In this document: piece by piece, positions 1-7,748 of the stretch
Layout of the letters: each line of letters begins with the position of its first letter
Position numbering within the stretch: position 1 is the stretch's first letter
Assembly (NCBI GenBank): GCA_017999895.1
Contig: JAGNKY010000004.1
Location: 124,001-188,000 of the forward strand
Direction of reading: 5' to 3'
Length of the DNA stretch: 64,000 bases
From: Bacteroidales bacterium
GTDB taxonomy: Bacteria > Bacteroidota > Bacteroidia > Bacteroidales > VadinHA17
Translations under genes and position numbers: made by a program
Notes under the pieces: model-generated
What the model was told of the DNA's origin: nothing
The model's input: the letters and a program-made list of their open reading frames with translations, nothing else
Database searches by the model: none

Positions 1-1
1 C

Positions 2-202
2 CTCGAAATTATTGGCGAAGCCATGAATCGTCTCTTAAAAGAGAATCCTGAATTTACAATTGAAAATGCAGCAAGGATCATTGGACTTAGAAATCAAATA
101 ATCCATGGCTATGATTCAATATCTGATGAGAATATTTGGAGTATTGTAACCTTTCATCTTCCAAAATTAAAATTCGAAGTTAACTCATTGATAAATAAAT
201 AG
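2..202 (+). CDS. HepT-like (DUF86) toxin, 3' end only
   Basis: The window opens inside this gene, and only its last 66 residues are visible. They contain RNQIIHGY, which fits the Rx4HxY motif of HepT/DUF86 proteins, followed by a helical tail. HepT proteins are toxins of MNT/HepT modules, in which an antitoxin nucleotidyltransferase modifies the toxin's Tyr region. The MNT gene is normally adjacent and would lie left of the window. The stop codon is followed within ten bases by a TAACACGG half-site like those after other genes of the array, so this may be one more cassette gene. The family call rests on one motif and the general helical pattern. Confidence 0.7.
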   Translation, partial: LEIIGEAMNRLLKENPEFTIENAARIIGLRNQIIHGYDSISDENIWSIVTFHLPKLKFEVNSLINK

Positions 203-362
203 CTGAAAATAACACGGACAATAAAGCTCATTTGTTTCCCTCTTTGCGGAATAAGTTGCCATGACTGCCCCGACTTCCCCTTTGCTCAATGCAGAGCGCA
301 TCGCCCTCCTGTACGTCAGCCAACAGAAGGTTCACTAATTATGCCCCCAAACATAATATATA
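203..362. other. Non-coding stretch with attC-like half site
   Basis: No open frame of note was found. The bases from 210 to 238 (ATAACACGGACAATAAAG and onward) recur with about one mismatch at 3324-3352. In both places they directly follow the end of a coding or decayed coding stretch. No matching right arm ending in GTTR is seen before the IS element at 363, so the site looks broken. Confidence 0.45.
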
Positions 363-1105
363 GGGCATCTCTAAAAACTCATTGTTGATATAATTATTTA
401 AATGTTAATAATATAAGTATAATATAATAAAAATATTTACTTAATTTTCCAGTATAAGAATAATCAAAATGAAAAACATTAATCCCGCTGGGCAAGTTTT
501 AAACGGTTTTTAGGATTGAATAAAAGTGACAAGGTGGTCTGACTACATAGTTACTGATGCTTCTGTACATGATTGCCTTCGGCGCTACTTCGTGGTCGCA
601 AGTTATTGAGCAATTGCTGACGGAGAAAGACGCGGGACAACCTCTTTATGCTGACAGCGCTTATATAGGAGAAGATCAGGAGGCGGTTTACAAAAAGAAA
701 AAAACATAAACAGAATCAATGAGAAGGGATACCGTAACAAACCATTAACTGAAGAACAGAAAGCCAGTAACAAAGAGAAATCCAGAATACGTGCCAGGGT
801 AGAACACTTATTTGGATTTGTAGAAAATAGTATGAACGGTTCATTCATACGTACAATTGGAATTACAAGGGCTAAAGCAAAAATTGGTATGATGAACCTG
901 ACGTACAATATTTGTCGCTGTACTCAATTAAGAATAGTAGTTTCCATGGGATAGTTATGCCCGGACGTGAAAAAATAATTTTGTATGTATCTAATAGTTA
1001 ATTAGATAATAAATAGGGGGAGGGGTAAAATTTGGTTTTTTCAAAATCAAATAGTAAATTTATTTCAAACAACGGCGCCAAAAAAAGTAGTTTTTCGAGG
1101 TGCCC
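363..1105 (+). mobile_element. Decayed IS5-family insertion sequence
   Basis: Terminal inverted repeats are present at 363-379 and 1089-1105, with 15 of 17 positions matching. Both begin GGGCA when read inwards. The three bases ATA flank both ends (360-362 and 1106-1108), which fits a 3-bp target duplication as in part of the IS5 family (ISL2 type). The element is 743 bp. It holds only the C-terminal third of a transposase; the rest has been lost. It ends 21 bases before the ATG of the FG-GAP gene, so it may have displaced or supplied that gene's upstream region. Confidence 0.75.
541..954 (+). pseudogene. IS5-type transposase fragment with frame lesions
   Basis: Three frame segments read as one DDE transposase. 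Bases 541-573 give DYIVTDASVHD. From 596 the frame gives SQVIEQLL and then YADSAYIGE with the second catalytic Asp. From 703 a third segment gives RARVEHLFGF with the catalytic Glu and runs to a stop at 954. Between the first and second segments there are about 22 extra bases (574-595). Between the second and third there is a -1 change in a run of seven A (698-704). The A-run change could be programmed slippage, which some IS5 groups use, or simply decay. No N-terminal half is present, so the copy cannot be active. Confidence 0.75.
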
Positions 1106-1126
1106 ATAAGAGATTAAAATTGGAAA

Positions 1127-3121
1127 ATGAAACTCTTAATTATTATTTTTTTATTAGGGATTATAGGCTATGCACAAGCACAGCAAGATCCCATTAATTG
1201 GGTACATCTTTCGAGTAAAACAGATGATATTGAGGTGCCCAACGCCGGTAAACAGCAAACCTCATGTGCCATTGCCGATTTCGATAACGACGGGGTAAAT
1301 GATTTCTGTATAACCGAACGCACAACTGCTCCCGGAGTTGTGTGGTACAAGCGCACCCAAACAGGATGGACCAGATATGTGGTGGATGATGGCATCTGCC
1401 GTATCGATGCCGGCACAACGGTTTGTGATGTCGATAACGACGGCGATATGGATATAATAGCAGGCGCCGATGGAAGAACAAACGAGGTATGGTGGTGGGA
1501 AAATCCATACCCCTTTTTTTCAAAGCCCTGGGAAAAGCATACCATAAGAAATGCCGGAGGAAATAAATGCCACGACCAGATTACAGGGGATTTTGATGGT
1601 GACTTTAAACACGATCTTGTATTCTGGGCACAAGGTGACCAGACCCTTTACTTCACGCGTATCCCGGACAACCCTAAGGAACCCTCGGCGTGGAAACTGA
1701 TACCTGTTTATAAGTATTATGGCGACAGTCAGATGGAACAGCACGGCACATATCCTGATTGGAAAAAGACAAATGAACATGAGGGTCTGGACAAAATCGA
1801 TATCGATGGCGACGGTGTTCAGGATATAGTTGGAGGAGGTTTGTGGTTCAAATACCTGGGGGATGATAAGTTTTCATATAATGTCATCGACGGAGCCTAT
1901 ACCTTTAGCCGTTCTGCTGCCGGACAGCTTGTGAAAGGGGGCAGACCTGAAGTGGTAATGGTGGTCGGAGATGGATGGGCTCCAATGTATATGTATGAAT
2001 ATCAAAAAAATACCTGGGTCAGGAAAGAGATCGTTCCAAATGTCAGCAACGGCCACACCCTGGCAATAGTTGACTTTGATGGTGATGGTAACCTTGATAT
2101 CTGGTATGCAGAGATGACACTTGGGGGCAATACTAACGCCATAAACAAGATCCTCTTTGGAGATGGCACCGGAGGTTTTTCCCGGGAAATTATCATTTCA
2201 GAGGGAATAGACCTTCATGATTCGGAGATAGCTGACCTCGACGGTGATGGTGATCTGGATATTCTTGGTAAGCCCTACGATGGAGATGCTCCACGACTCG
2301 ATATTTGGCTTCAGAATGGAACAGGTGAGATCGTCTCGTTGCGTAAGGGTTCATTTTCAGCGCCTTATGGGATCCAGATTTATTCACTGAGATTCGAACT
2401 GCAGAAGGACATCCCCGGAACCTTGGCTTTCATAAGATCTCTCGGTATATCTGAAGTTGAAGTGTCGGGATATTACGGTTTTACTGCCGGCGATTTTAAG
2501 AAACTGCTCGACAGAAACGGTCTGAAATGTACAAGTATGATTTTCGGGTATGAAAAATTCAGGGACGATCCCGGTTCGGTTATAAAGGAAGCCAAGCTTT
2601 TCGGAGCGAAATATGTAGGAATAGGATGGATCCCTCATGAAAAACCATTTAAGGAAAGTGATGCCGGGAAGGCGGCAACAGATTTTAATTCATTTGGTTC
2701 TGCAATGAGGAAAGCCGGGCTCAGGTTTTTTTACCACCCGCATGGTTATGAATTCAATACGCCTGATGGGAATATGATGGACCTGCTGCTTGAAAATACC
2801 CGTCCCGACCTTGTGACATACCAATTGGATGTTTTCTGGATGATCCATGGAGGGGCTGAACCAACAGAATACCTAAGAAGATATCCTGGAAGGTTTGAAC
2901 TGATGCACCTTAAAGAGCTAAGGCATGATGTTCCGGGTAATAACTCCGGTAGTGCAGCAGATGAAACCAGCGTTGCTCTCGGTCGGGGCGTAACAAACTG
3001 GCCTTTACTTCTGAGGCTTGCACAGAAATCGGGTGTGAAAAAATATTATATCGAGGATGAAGCAAAAGATGCAATAAATCAGATTCCGGTTACATTGAAT
3101 TTCCTGAAAAGTTTAAAATAA
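1127..3121 (+). CDS. Secreted FG-GAP propeller fused to a xylose-isomerase-like TIM barrel
   Basis: This 664-residue protein starts with a signal peptide (KLLIIIFLLGIIGYAQAQ). Residues about 40-415 carry at least six DxDxDGxxD calcium-loop repeats, such as DFDNDGVND, DVDNDGDMD, DIDGDGVQD, DFDGDGNLD and DLDGDGDLD. These are typical of FG-GAP/VCBS beta-propellers. From about residue 425 a second domain follows, with PYGIQIYSLR, GISEVEVSGYYG, YHPHGYEF, YQLDVFW and LMHLKE. This matches the sugar phosphate isomerase/epimerase (AP endonuclease 2-like) barrel, with plausible metal-binding His, Asp and Glu residues. It is probably an extracytoplasmic carbohydrate-active enzyme, but the substrate is unknown. 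It lies directly after an IS relic and carries a chromosomal-type gene rather than cassette-type cargo. Confidence 0.85.
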   Translation: MKLLIIIFLLGIIGYAQAQQDPINWVHLSSKTDDIEVPNAGKQQTSCAIADFDNDGVNDFCITERTTAPGVVWYKRTQTGWTRYVVDDGICRIDAGTTVCDVDNDGDMDIIAGADGRTNEVWWWENPYPFFSKPWEKHTIRNAGGNKCHDQITGDFDGDFKHDLVFWAQGDQTLYFTRIPDNPKEPSAWKLIPVYKYYGDSQMEQHGTYPDWKKTNEHEGLDKIDIDGDGVQDIVGGGLWFKYLGDDKFSYNVIDGAYTFSRSAAGQLVKGGRPEVVMVVGDGWAPMYMYEYQKNTWVRKEIVPNVSNGHTLAIVDFDGDGNLDIWYAEMTLGGNTNAINKILFGDGTGGFSREIIISEGIDLHDSEIADLDGDGDLDILGKPYDGDAPRLDIWLQNGTGEIVSLRKGSFSAPYGIQIYSLRFELQKDIPGTLAFIRSLGISEVEVSGYYGFTAGDFKKLLDRNGLKCTSMIFGYEKFRDDPGSVIKEAKLFGAKYVGIGWIPHEKPFKESDAGKAATDFNSFGSAMRKAGLRFFYHPHGYEFNTPDGNMMDLLLENTRPDLVTYQLDVFWMIHGGAEPTEYLRRYPGRFELMHLKELRHDVPGNNSGSAADETSVALGRGVTNWPLLLRLAQKSGVKKYYIEDEAKDAINQIPVTLNFLKSLK

Positions 3122-3322
3122 GTAAATAGCGGCTAATTGAATTTAAGAAGATAGAAGCCAAACAGAAATAAGATATTTTACAAGCACATTTAAAAGCCGC
3201 ACTGGCTGAAGCGAAATCCAAAGCTTTTAAAAGAGCTTGCAAAAAACTACCTCTTGACAATAGACAAAATAACCAAGACATATTATTGACTATTAATACC
3301 TTGACTAATAACAAAGCACTGG
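3122..3322 (+). other. Non-coding or decayed coding stretch
   Basis: A frame without a start codon runs from about 3168 (ILQAHLKAALAEAKSKAFKR and onward) through the next palindrome without stopping until after 3390. It may be the remnant of a gene. I recognise no family, and there is no start codon or conserved motif. Confidence 0.25.
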
Positions 3323-3494
3323 CTATAACACGGACAATAAAGTTCATTTGTTTGTCACACTTTTTGCTTTTCCCGCCTGCCTGGGCAGTCAGGCTTTCAC
3401 CGTGATTCGCCAGCTTGTGGAGCTAAAGTACCGGGACTCTGCCCGGTGCTGTCGTCGGCTAACGCTTACTGAACCTTACCGCCTCGCCGTTAGG
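3323..3494 (+). repeat. attC-like site 1 (degenerate)
   Basis: It begins with TATAACACGG and ends with CCGTTAGGG, the outer layout of the better sites downstream. The two arms pair poorly, and an extra TAACG lies inside at about 3462, so this may be a chimera of two sites. Its right core GTTA at 3489 is the exact left edge of the duplicated small cassette. Confidence 0.5.
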
Positions 3495-3820
3495 GCGCAT
3501 TCGGGCCAAAACATATTATAAAAGTAATAATGACACATCCCGTAAAGGTTAATCTTTTCATTATTCCTTAATCCTTTGTTTAAGACGATTGGTTAGTTTG
3601 AACACCATGACAGGTTCCGGCAGTTTCGCGGCAGACAGTAACGTGACAGGATTACCACTCCGCGCGCTCACGGCACTCCAACGCCCCCTAACAGGCCGGT
3701 ATAACCAATAAGGGCTTTTGATTATAAATAAAAATATTTTACCTTCGCCTTAACTCCCGGTAACAACTAGAAAGGGACAGGAATCTCCCCTCCCTTACTG
3801 GTCATACCGGCTGAACGTTA
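3488..3820 (+). repeat. Small duplicated cassette, copy 1
   Basis: This 333-base unit is nearly identical to 6418-6845 once a 95-base insert is removed from the second copy. Identity begins at CGTTAGGGCGC and ends at AACGTTA, and the flanks on both sides differ. These are the edges expected for an integron cassette cut at G/TTR. It holds a possible 34-codon frame at 3607-3711 and its own attC-like palindrome. Confidence 0.8.
3607..3711 (+). CDS. Possible 34-aa peptide of the small cassette
   Basis: An ATG frame (MTGSGSFAADSNVTGLPL and onward) runs into the left arm of attC-like site 2 and stops there at TAA. The second copy keeps the first 18 codons apart from one Ala-to-Val change and then diverges because of its 95-base insert. 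No family is recognised. The frame may be an accident of a non-coding cassette. Confidence 0.2.
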   Translation: MTGSGSFAADSNVTGLPLRALTALQRPLTGRYNQ

Positions 3821-3823
3821 GTG
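3686..3823 (+). repeat. attC-like site 2
   Basis: Left arm CCCTAACAGGCCGGTATAAC and right arm GTCATACCGGCTGAACGTTA pair as an imperfect palindrome. The inner parts AATAAGGG and CCCTTACT also pair. The central part is about 70 bases and AT-rich. The right arm has extra unpaired bases next to AACGTT, the kind of asymmetry that orients attC sites. Its stem sequence is shared with sites 5 and 7. Confidence 0.75.
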
Positions 3824-3863
3824 GCAACCGTAAAACGACACCGACCAACAATAAAAACAGGAA

Positions 3864-5228
3864 ATGACGAAAGTATTCATAAGCCATAGTTACCAAGACA
3901 AGAAGTTCGTAAATCAACTGACTACGAGACTTCGTGAAGACGGTATTCAAGTTTGGACAAATGAAAAAGAATTAGCAGTTGGTGACAACATTCAAGAGAA
4001 AATTTCAGATGCAATCAAAAAAACCGACTATTTTATTGTAGTGCTTTCTAAAAATAGCACAAACTCTAATTGGGTAAATTTTGAATTATCAGCGACAAGA
4101 CTCAAAGAGATTTCTCAAGAACAAAATATAATTCTCCCGGTATTAATTGAAGATTGTGAAATTCCTTTTTCATTAAGAGATAGACTTTATTCTGACTTTA
4201 GACAATCCTTTGAAGAAGGGTATTTTAAACTCATTAATGCCCTTAAAACTCAGACAACAAAAAAATATCAAGAGACTGATAGGGTAATTGACAAATTCAA
4301 ACCTGAATCTTATGAGTTTCAAATTAAAAACTTAAAAGATGCATACAATAATGGCAACCTAACTTTATTCTGTGGAGCAGGAATTTCATATGATGCAGGG
4401 ATTCCTACTTGGAATACATTACTAAAATCACTTCTTAAAGCAGTTTATTCAGACAATCACGATGTTCCTGACCTTGATACAAGACTTGCAAATTTATTTC
4501 AAAAAAGAATAAACGTATCACCTTTAATATTAGCTCAATATCTAAAAACCCTCTTAGGCAAAAAGTTTACATCAACAGTTCGTGACACTTTATACAAAGA
4601 CTGTAATGACAAAAGCAAAATTGTTGATTCAATTTCAGAGTTAAGCAGACAAAAACGAAATAGAAAACCTTTAAAGGCAATTATCACTTTTAATTTTGAC
4701 GATTTAATTGAAGAGAAATTAACAAAAGAGAAAATTGACTTTAAAACAATCTTCACAGAAGGTGAAAGATATAAAGAAGAAGAAATCCCAATATATCATC
4801 CTCACGGTTTTTTACCAAGAAGCAAAAATTTGACTTCAAAAAATGATGTGGTTTTCAGTGAAGATGCTTATCACTCCCAATTCATTGACCCATTTAGTTG
4901 GAGCAATCTCGTTCAACTAAATCATCTAAACAATAGCACTTGTTTGTTTATTGGAATCAGTCTGACTGACCCCAATATGCGAAGACTCTTGGATGTGTCT
5001 ATTAGAAAAAATGGAAAAGGAGAAAAGAATCATTACATTATTAAAAAGCGATATACTATTGAAGAACTATATCCAGAAAGCGAAATAGTAAAACTGAAAG
5101 ACAAGAAAGTAATTCCTGTAATTGAAAGCATTGAAGAACAAGACGCAAATAACCTTGGATTTAATGTAATATGGATAAACCAATTTAAAGAAATACCTGA
5201 AATATTAAATGAAATTGGACGATACTAA
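3864..5228 (+). CDS. TIR-SIR2 fusion protein, putative NADase defence effector
   Basis: This 454-residue protein joins two NAD-processing domains. Residues 1-130 form a TIR domain (VFISHSYQDKKFV, then WVNFELSA with the catalytic Glu at 74). Residues about 160-400 form a SIR2 domain: GAGIS at 171-175, TFNFDD with Asn277 and Asp279, HPHG with His312/His314, and GISLTDPNMRR at 364-373. TIR and SIR2 domains act in several antiphage systems (Thoeris, SIR2-based systems) by making NAD-derived signals or by destroying NAD. Having both in one chain suggests a single-gene abortive-infection effector. That is inference; the domain calls are firm. It is the sole gene of its cassette, between palindromes at 3686-3823 and 5252-5385. 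Its stop codon lies in TACTAACAG. Confidence 0.88.
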   Translation: MTKVFISHSYQDKKFVNQLTTRLREDGIQVWTNEKELAVGDNIQEKISDAIKKTDYFIVVLSKNSTNSNWVNFELSATRLKEISQEQNIILPVLIEDCEIPFSLRDRLYSDFRQSFEEGYFKLINALKTQTTKKYQETDRVIDKFKPESYEFQIKNLKDAYNNGNLTLFCGAGISYDAGIPTWNTLLKSLLKAVYSDNHDVPDLDTRLANLFQKRINVSPLILAQYLKTLLGKKFTSTVRDTLYKDCNDKSKIVDSISELSRQKRNRKPLKAIITFNFDDLIEEKLTKEKIDFKTIFTEGERYKEEEIPIYHPHGFLPRSKNLTSKNDVVFSEDAYHSQFIDPFSWSNLVQLNHLNNSTCLFIGISLTDPNMRRLLDVSIRKNGKGEKNHYIIKKRYTIEELYPESEIVKLKDKKVIPVIESIEEQDANNLGFNVIWINQFKEIPEILNEIGRY

Positions 5229-5251
5229 CAGCATAAGGACAAGAACGGCAG

Positions 5252-5385
5252 CCACTAACACGGGTTTTGCGTCAGGCGGGGTGACGTGGAAACTTGGAGC
5301 TTTGTGCTTCTATTCAAGCTCAGTGCAGGTTGACAGTTTTGTGCTCCGAAACCCGCCCGAACGCAAAGCCCGGGAACGTTATGGC
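5252..5385 (+). repeat. attC-like site 3
   Basis: Left arm CCACTAACACGGGTTTTGCG and right arm CGCAAAGCCCGGGAACGTTA pair, as do the inner parts CAGGCGGG and CCCGCCCG. The loop region contains TGTGCTTC and TTGACAG words shared with sites 4 and 6. A 61-codon frame crossing it is an effect of the low stop content of the palindrome, not a gene. Confidence 0.8.
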
Positions 5386-5425
5386 ACATTTTAAAGACGA
5401 CAACAATCAACAGGAATTATACTAA

Positions 5426-6325
5426 ATGGCTGGCACCTATTTCTGTTTTAGTGATGAATGTGGGGACTACAAACCTAATATGACTGACAAACAGTTAAGT
5501 AATCATCCTTTCTATATCAGGACAACTTTGTTAATGAACTCAAATGAATGGAAAGTTCTAAATACGAATTTTAGAGAACTAAAAAAGAAATACGGACTTC
5601 CAATATCAAAAGAAATAAAGTGGGCAAACCTTTGGACAATTAGAAGTTTTCAGAAAAATGAGAAAAAAATTCCAGAGCGGTTTGGACTACAGCATATTGA
5701 ACACATTGACTATCACTTATTAATTGACTTTGTTGAAGAATCACTCGCATTGCTAAATACTCTAAATGAAAAAAAAATTATTGCGACCTATACAAAAAAC
5801 TCTAACAAATACCCAACTAATGAAAAGTCAATGATTACTTTTCATTTACAAGAACATATGCAAAGACTTGAAATGGAATTACAAGTCGATGAAGGAAATT
5901 TAGGAGTTTTGTTTTTTGACCCTGTTGGTAATGATAAAAATGAAATGTTTCGACAGATTTACTATGAACTTTTTGAGAATGGAGACTACATTGAAAAGTA
6001 TAAATTTATAAAAGACAGTCTGAACATAGAAAATTCACATCATTCAGTTGGCATTCAGATAGCAGACTATATTTCAGGTGCCTTTAGTTCAATTCTCAAG
6101 GCTTCAATTGACAAAGACTATTCGCGTGGAATAAAAATGTTTTATGAATCGGTATATCCAAACTTAAGACGCGGTTGGAATGGAGAAATTCAAGGTTATG
6201 GAATAAGAGAAGTCCCAAGAAGTGTTCCGACAAGAAATTGGTTAATTGGACAAATGAATAATTTTAAACCAAAGACAGGATGGGAAAAACGTGCCATAAC
6301 ATCCGCTTGCCGCAATGGGGGCTGA
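5426..6325 (+). CDS. DUF3800 domain protein
   Basis: This 299-residue protein has the two hallmark motifs of DUF3800: FSDECGDY near the N-terminus and SVGIQIADYISGAF at about residue 210. The fold is thought to be RNase H-like and the acidic residues may bind metal. The biochemical role is not established, though such genes are common on mobile elements and near defence genes. It is the only gene of its cassette. The last 12 residues (from about KRAITSACRNGG) are encoded by the left arm of attC-like site 4, so the true ancestral C-terminus was probably shorter or different. Start ATG at 5426; no competing start is obvious. Confidence 0.85.
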   Translation: MAGTYFCFSDECGDYKPNMTDKQLSNHPFYIRTTLLMNSNEWKVLNTNFRELKKKYGLPISKEIKWANLWTIRSFQKNEKKIPERFGLQHIEHIDYHLLIDFVEESLALLNTLNEKKIIATYTKNSNKYPTNEKSMITFHLQEHMQRLEMELQVDEGNLGVLFFDPVGNDKNEMFRQIYYELFENGDYIEKYKFIKDSLNIENSHHSVGIQIADYISGAFSSILKASIDKDYSRGIKMFYESVYPNLRRGWNGEIQGYGIREVPRSVPTRNWLIGQMNNFKPKTGWEKRAITSACRNGG

Positions 6326-6426
6326 AGTGGTTAAATCAAGTGCAGTGCTTCTATCAACATTTATGCTTAGTTGACAGTGAATTGCCCCGAAATCCCCCAC
6401 TGCGGCAAGCGGCAAAACGTTAGGGC
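6293..6426 (+). repeat. attC-like site 4
   Basis: Left arm GCCATAACATCCGCTTGCCG and right arm GCGGCAAGCGGCAAAACGTT pair closely; AATGGGGG also pairs with CCCCCACT. The right arm carries extra A residues before CGTT. It overlaps the 3' end of the DUF3800 gene. Its right core starts the second copy of the small duplicated cassette. Confidence 0.82.
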
Positions 6427-6845
6427 GCATTCGGGCCAAGATATATTATAAAAGTAATAAGGACAAATCCCGTAAAGGTTAATCTTTCCATTATTCCTTA
6501 ATCCTTTGTTTAAGACCATTGGTTAGTATGAACACCATGACAGGTTCCGGCAGTTTCGTGGCAGACAGTAACGTGACAGGATTACCACTCCCGATGCTCA
6601 CGGCACTTGCATATTGCAATCCACGGTTTTGTATTGAAAAAAATATACAAAACCGGCCCATGAGCGCGATATGCAAGCGCCTCCTTACCCTGCCCCGACA
6701 CTCCAACGCCCCCTAACAGGCCGGTATAACCAATAAGGGCTTTTGATTATAAATAAAAATATTTTACCTTCGCCTTAACTCCTGGTAACAACTGGAAAGG
6801 GACAAGGATCTCCCCTCCCTTACTGGTCATACCGGCTGAACGTTA
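6418..6845 (+). repeat. Small duplicated cassette, copy 2, with 95-base insert
   Basis: This is the same unit as 3488-3820. The length difference of 95 bases is wholly explained by an insert at 6606-6700, so the rest differs only by substitutions. The small frame in copy 1 is replaced here by a longer one of doubtful value. Confidence 0.8.
6606..6700. repeat. Insert with nested palindrome in duplicated cassette
   Basis: This segment is absent from copy 1. Outer arms CTTGCATAT (6606-6614) and ATATGCAAG (6669-6677) pair. Inner arms at 6624-6634 and 6645-6655 form an 11-bp perfect stem (CGGTTTTGTAT with ATACAAAACCG) around a ten-base A-rich loop. It looks like a small mobile hairpin or a second, foreign palindromic site. 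No target duplication longer than two or three bases can be claimed. Confidence 0.55.
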
Positions 6846-6850
6846 TGGGC
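6711..6850 (+). repeat. attC-like site 5
   Basis: Nearly the same sequence as site 2: left CCCTAACAGGCCGGTATAAC, right GTCATACCGGCTGAACGTTA. After the GTTA core the sequence switches to TGGGC, unlike the GTGGC after site 2. This marks the cassette junction. Confidence 0.78.
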
Positions 6851-6926
6851 AATGCTATGAAAGACAACAACGACAAGGGAAAAACACATTATTAAGACAT
6901 TTCAAACATTGAAAACTATTAATTTC

Positions 6927-6934
6927 TAAATTTG
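6927..6934 (+). promoter_or_regulatory. Candidate Bacteroidetes -7 box before the kinase
   Basis: TAAATTTG matches TAnnTTTG. A TTG at 6909-6911 lies only 15 bases upstream, shorter than the usual spacing to a -33 box. Transcription would begin close to the ATG at 6939, giving little or no leader. Confidence 0.3.
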
Positions 6935-6938
6935 AAAG

Positions 6939-7748
6939 ATGATTAACAACTGTAAAATAGTTAAAGATTTACCCTCTGGCGGACAAAAAAATGTTCAATT
7001 AGCCGAACATCCCGATCTTGGCTTAGTAGTAATAAAAAGGGGTGCTATTAAAAGTTTTATTTCTCTCGAAAGAATTAAAAGAGAAATTGAGCTTTTATCA
7101 GAGCTAAAATCTGACTATTATCCAAAACAATATCACTTTAACATTGATATAAAAACAAAAGAATTTGAAATTGTTGAAGCCTATATCGAAGGACATACAT
7201 TAAGAGAAGCAATGAAGTCCTTTTCAACAGTTGAAAAAATATTTTCATTGCTTAATTCTCTGATTGATGGACTTTCAATTATCTGGGACAGGAACATTGT
7301 TCATAGAGATTTGAAGCCAGAGAATATAATTATAAGACACAATGATATGCCTTGCATTATTGATTTAGGTATTGCAAGATTTCTTGATATGGAAGCCCTT
7401 ACAAAAACAATTGCTCCAATGGGCCCTTGCACACCAATATATGCTTCTCCCGAACAGCTAACTAATAAGAAAAATATTATAGATCATAGATCAGATTTTT
7501 TCAGCTTAGGAATAATTTCTTTTGAACTTTTCTTAGGCGTTCACCCCTTTGACCCCACATATCTCGAAAACAATTTTTCGATCGTAGAAAACATTCTGCA
7601 AAATAAATTTTTAATAGAAACTAAAGATATTAAAGCTGATAATAGAATGGTTGAACTTGCAAGCAAAACATTGAGACAACAGCCATTTGAAAGATTCAGA
7701 AACTATAAAATTTTCAAGTCATTTATTGAAAGCAACTTAAAGAAATGA
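6939..7748 (+). CDS. Serine/threonine protein kinase, first gene of a three-gene unit
   Basis: This 269-residue protein is essentially a bare Hanks-type kinase domain. It has a short Gly loop (PSGGQKNV, 12-19), VVIK with Lys33, HRDLKPEN at 122-129, DLG at 142-144 in place of DFG, and ASPEQ as the APE-like segment. There is no transmembrane or sensor domain. The next gene overlaps it by four bases (ATGA), so the products are probably made together. Kinases occur in several phage defence systems, where they phosphorylate cell proteins or a partner. That role is inferred here from cassette context and the nuclease encoded two genes downstream. The DLG form of the Mg-binding motif is also seen in active kinases, so activity is likely. 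Confidence 0.9.
   Translation: MINNCKIVKDLPSGGQKNVQLAEHPDLGLVVIKRGAIKSFISLERIKREIELLSELKSDYYPKQYHFNIDIKTKEFEIVEAYIEGHTLREAMKSFSTVEKIFSLLNSLIDGLSIIWDRNIVHRDLKPENIIIRHNDMPCIIDLGIARFLDMEALTKTIAPMGPCTPIYASPEQLTNKKNIIDHRSDFFSLGIISFELFLGVHPFDPTYLENNFSIVENILQNKFLIETKDIKADNRMVELASKTLRQQPFERFRNYKIFKSFIESNLKK

Noticed and set aside
603-908. 101-codon minus-strand frame over the IS relic
   Set aside because: It is the antisense shadow of the transposase fragment, whose DDE motifs are clear on the plus strand.
5209-5394. 61-codon open frame across the palindrome after the TIR-SIR2 gene
   Set aside because: It is composed almost entirely of the attC-like arms and loop; no motif or start context supports it.
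6519-6716. 65-codon open frame in the second copy of the small cassette
   Set aside because: The first copy lacks most of it because the 95-base insert supplies the middle; the shared part is only about 18 residues.
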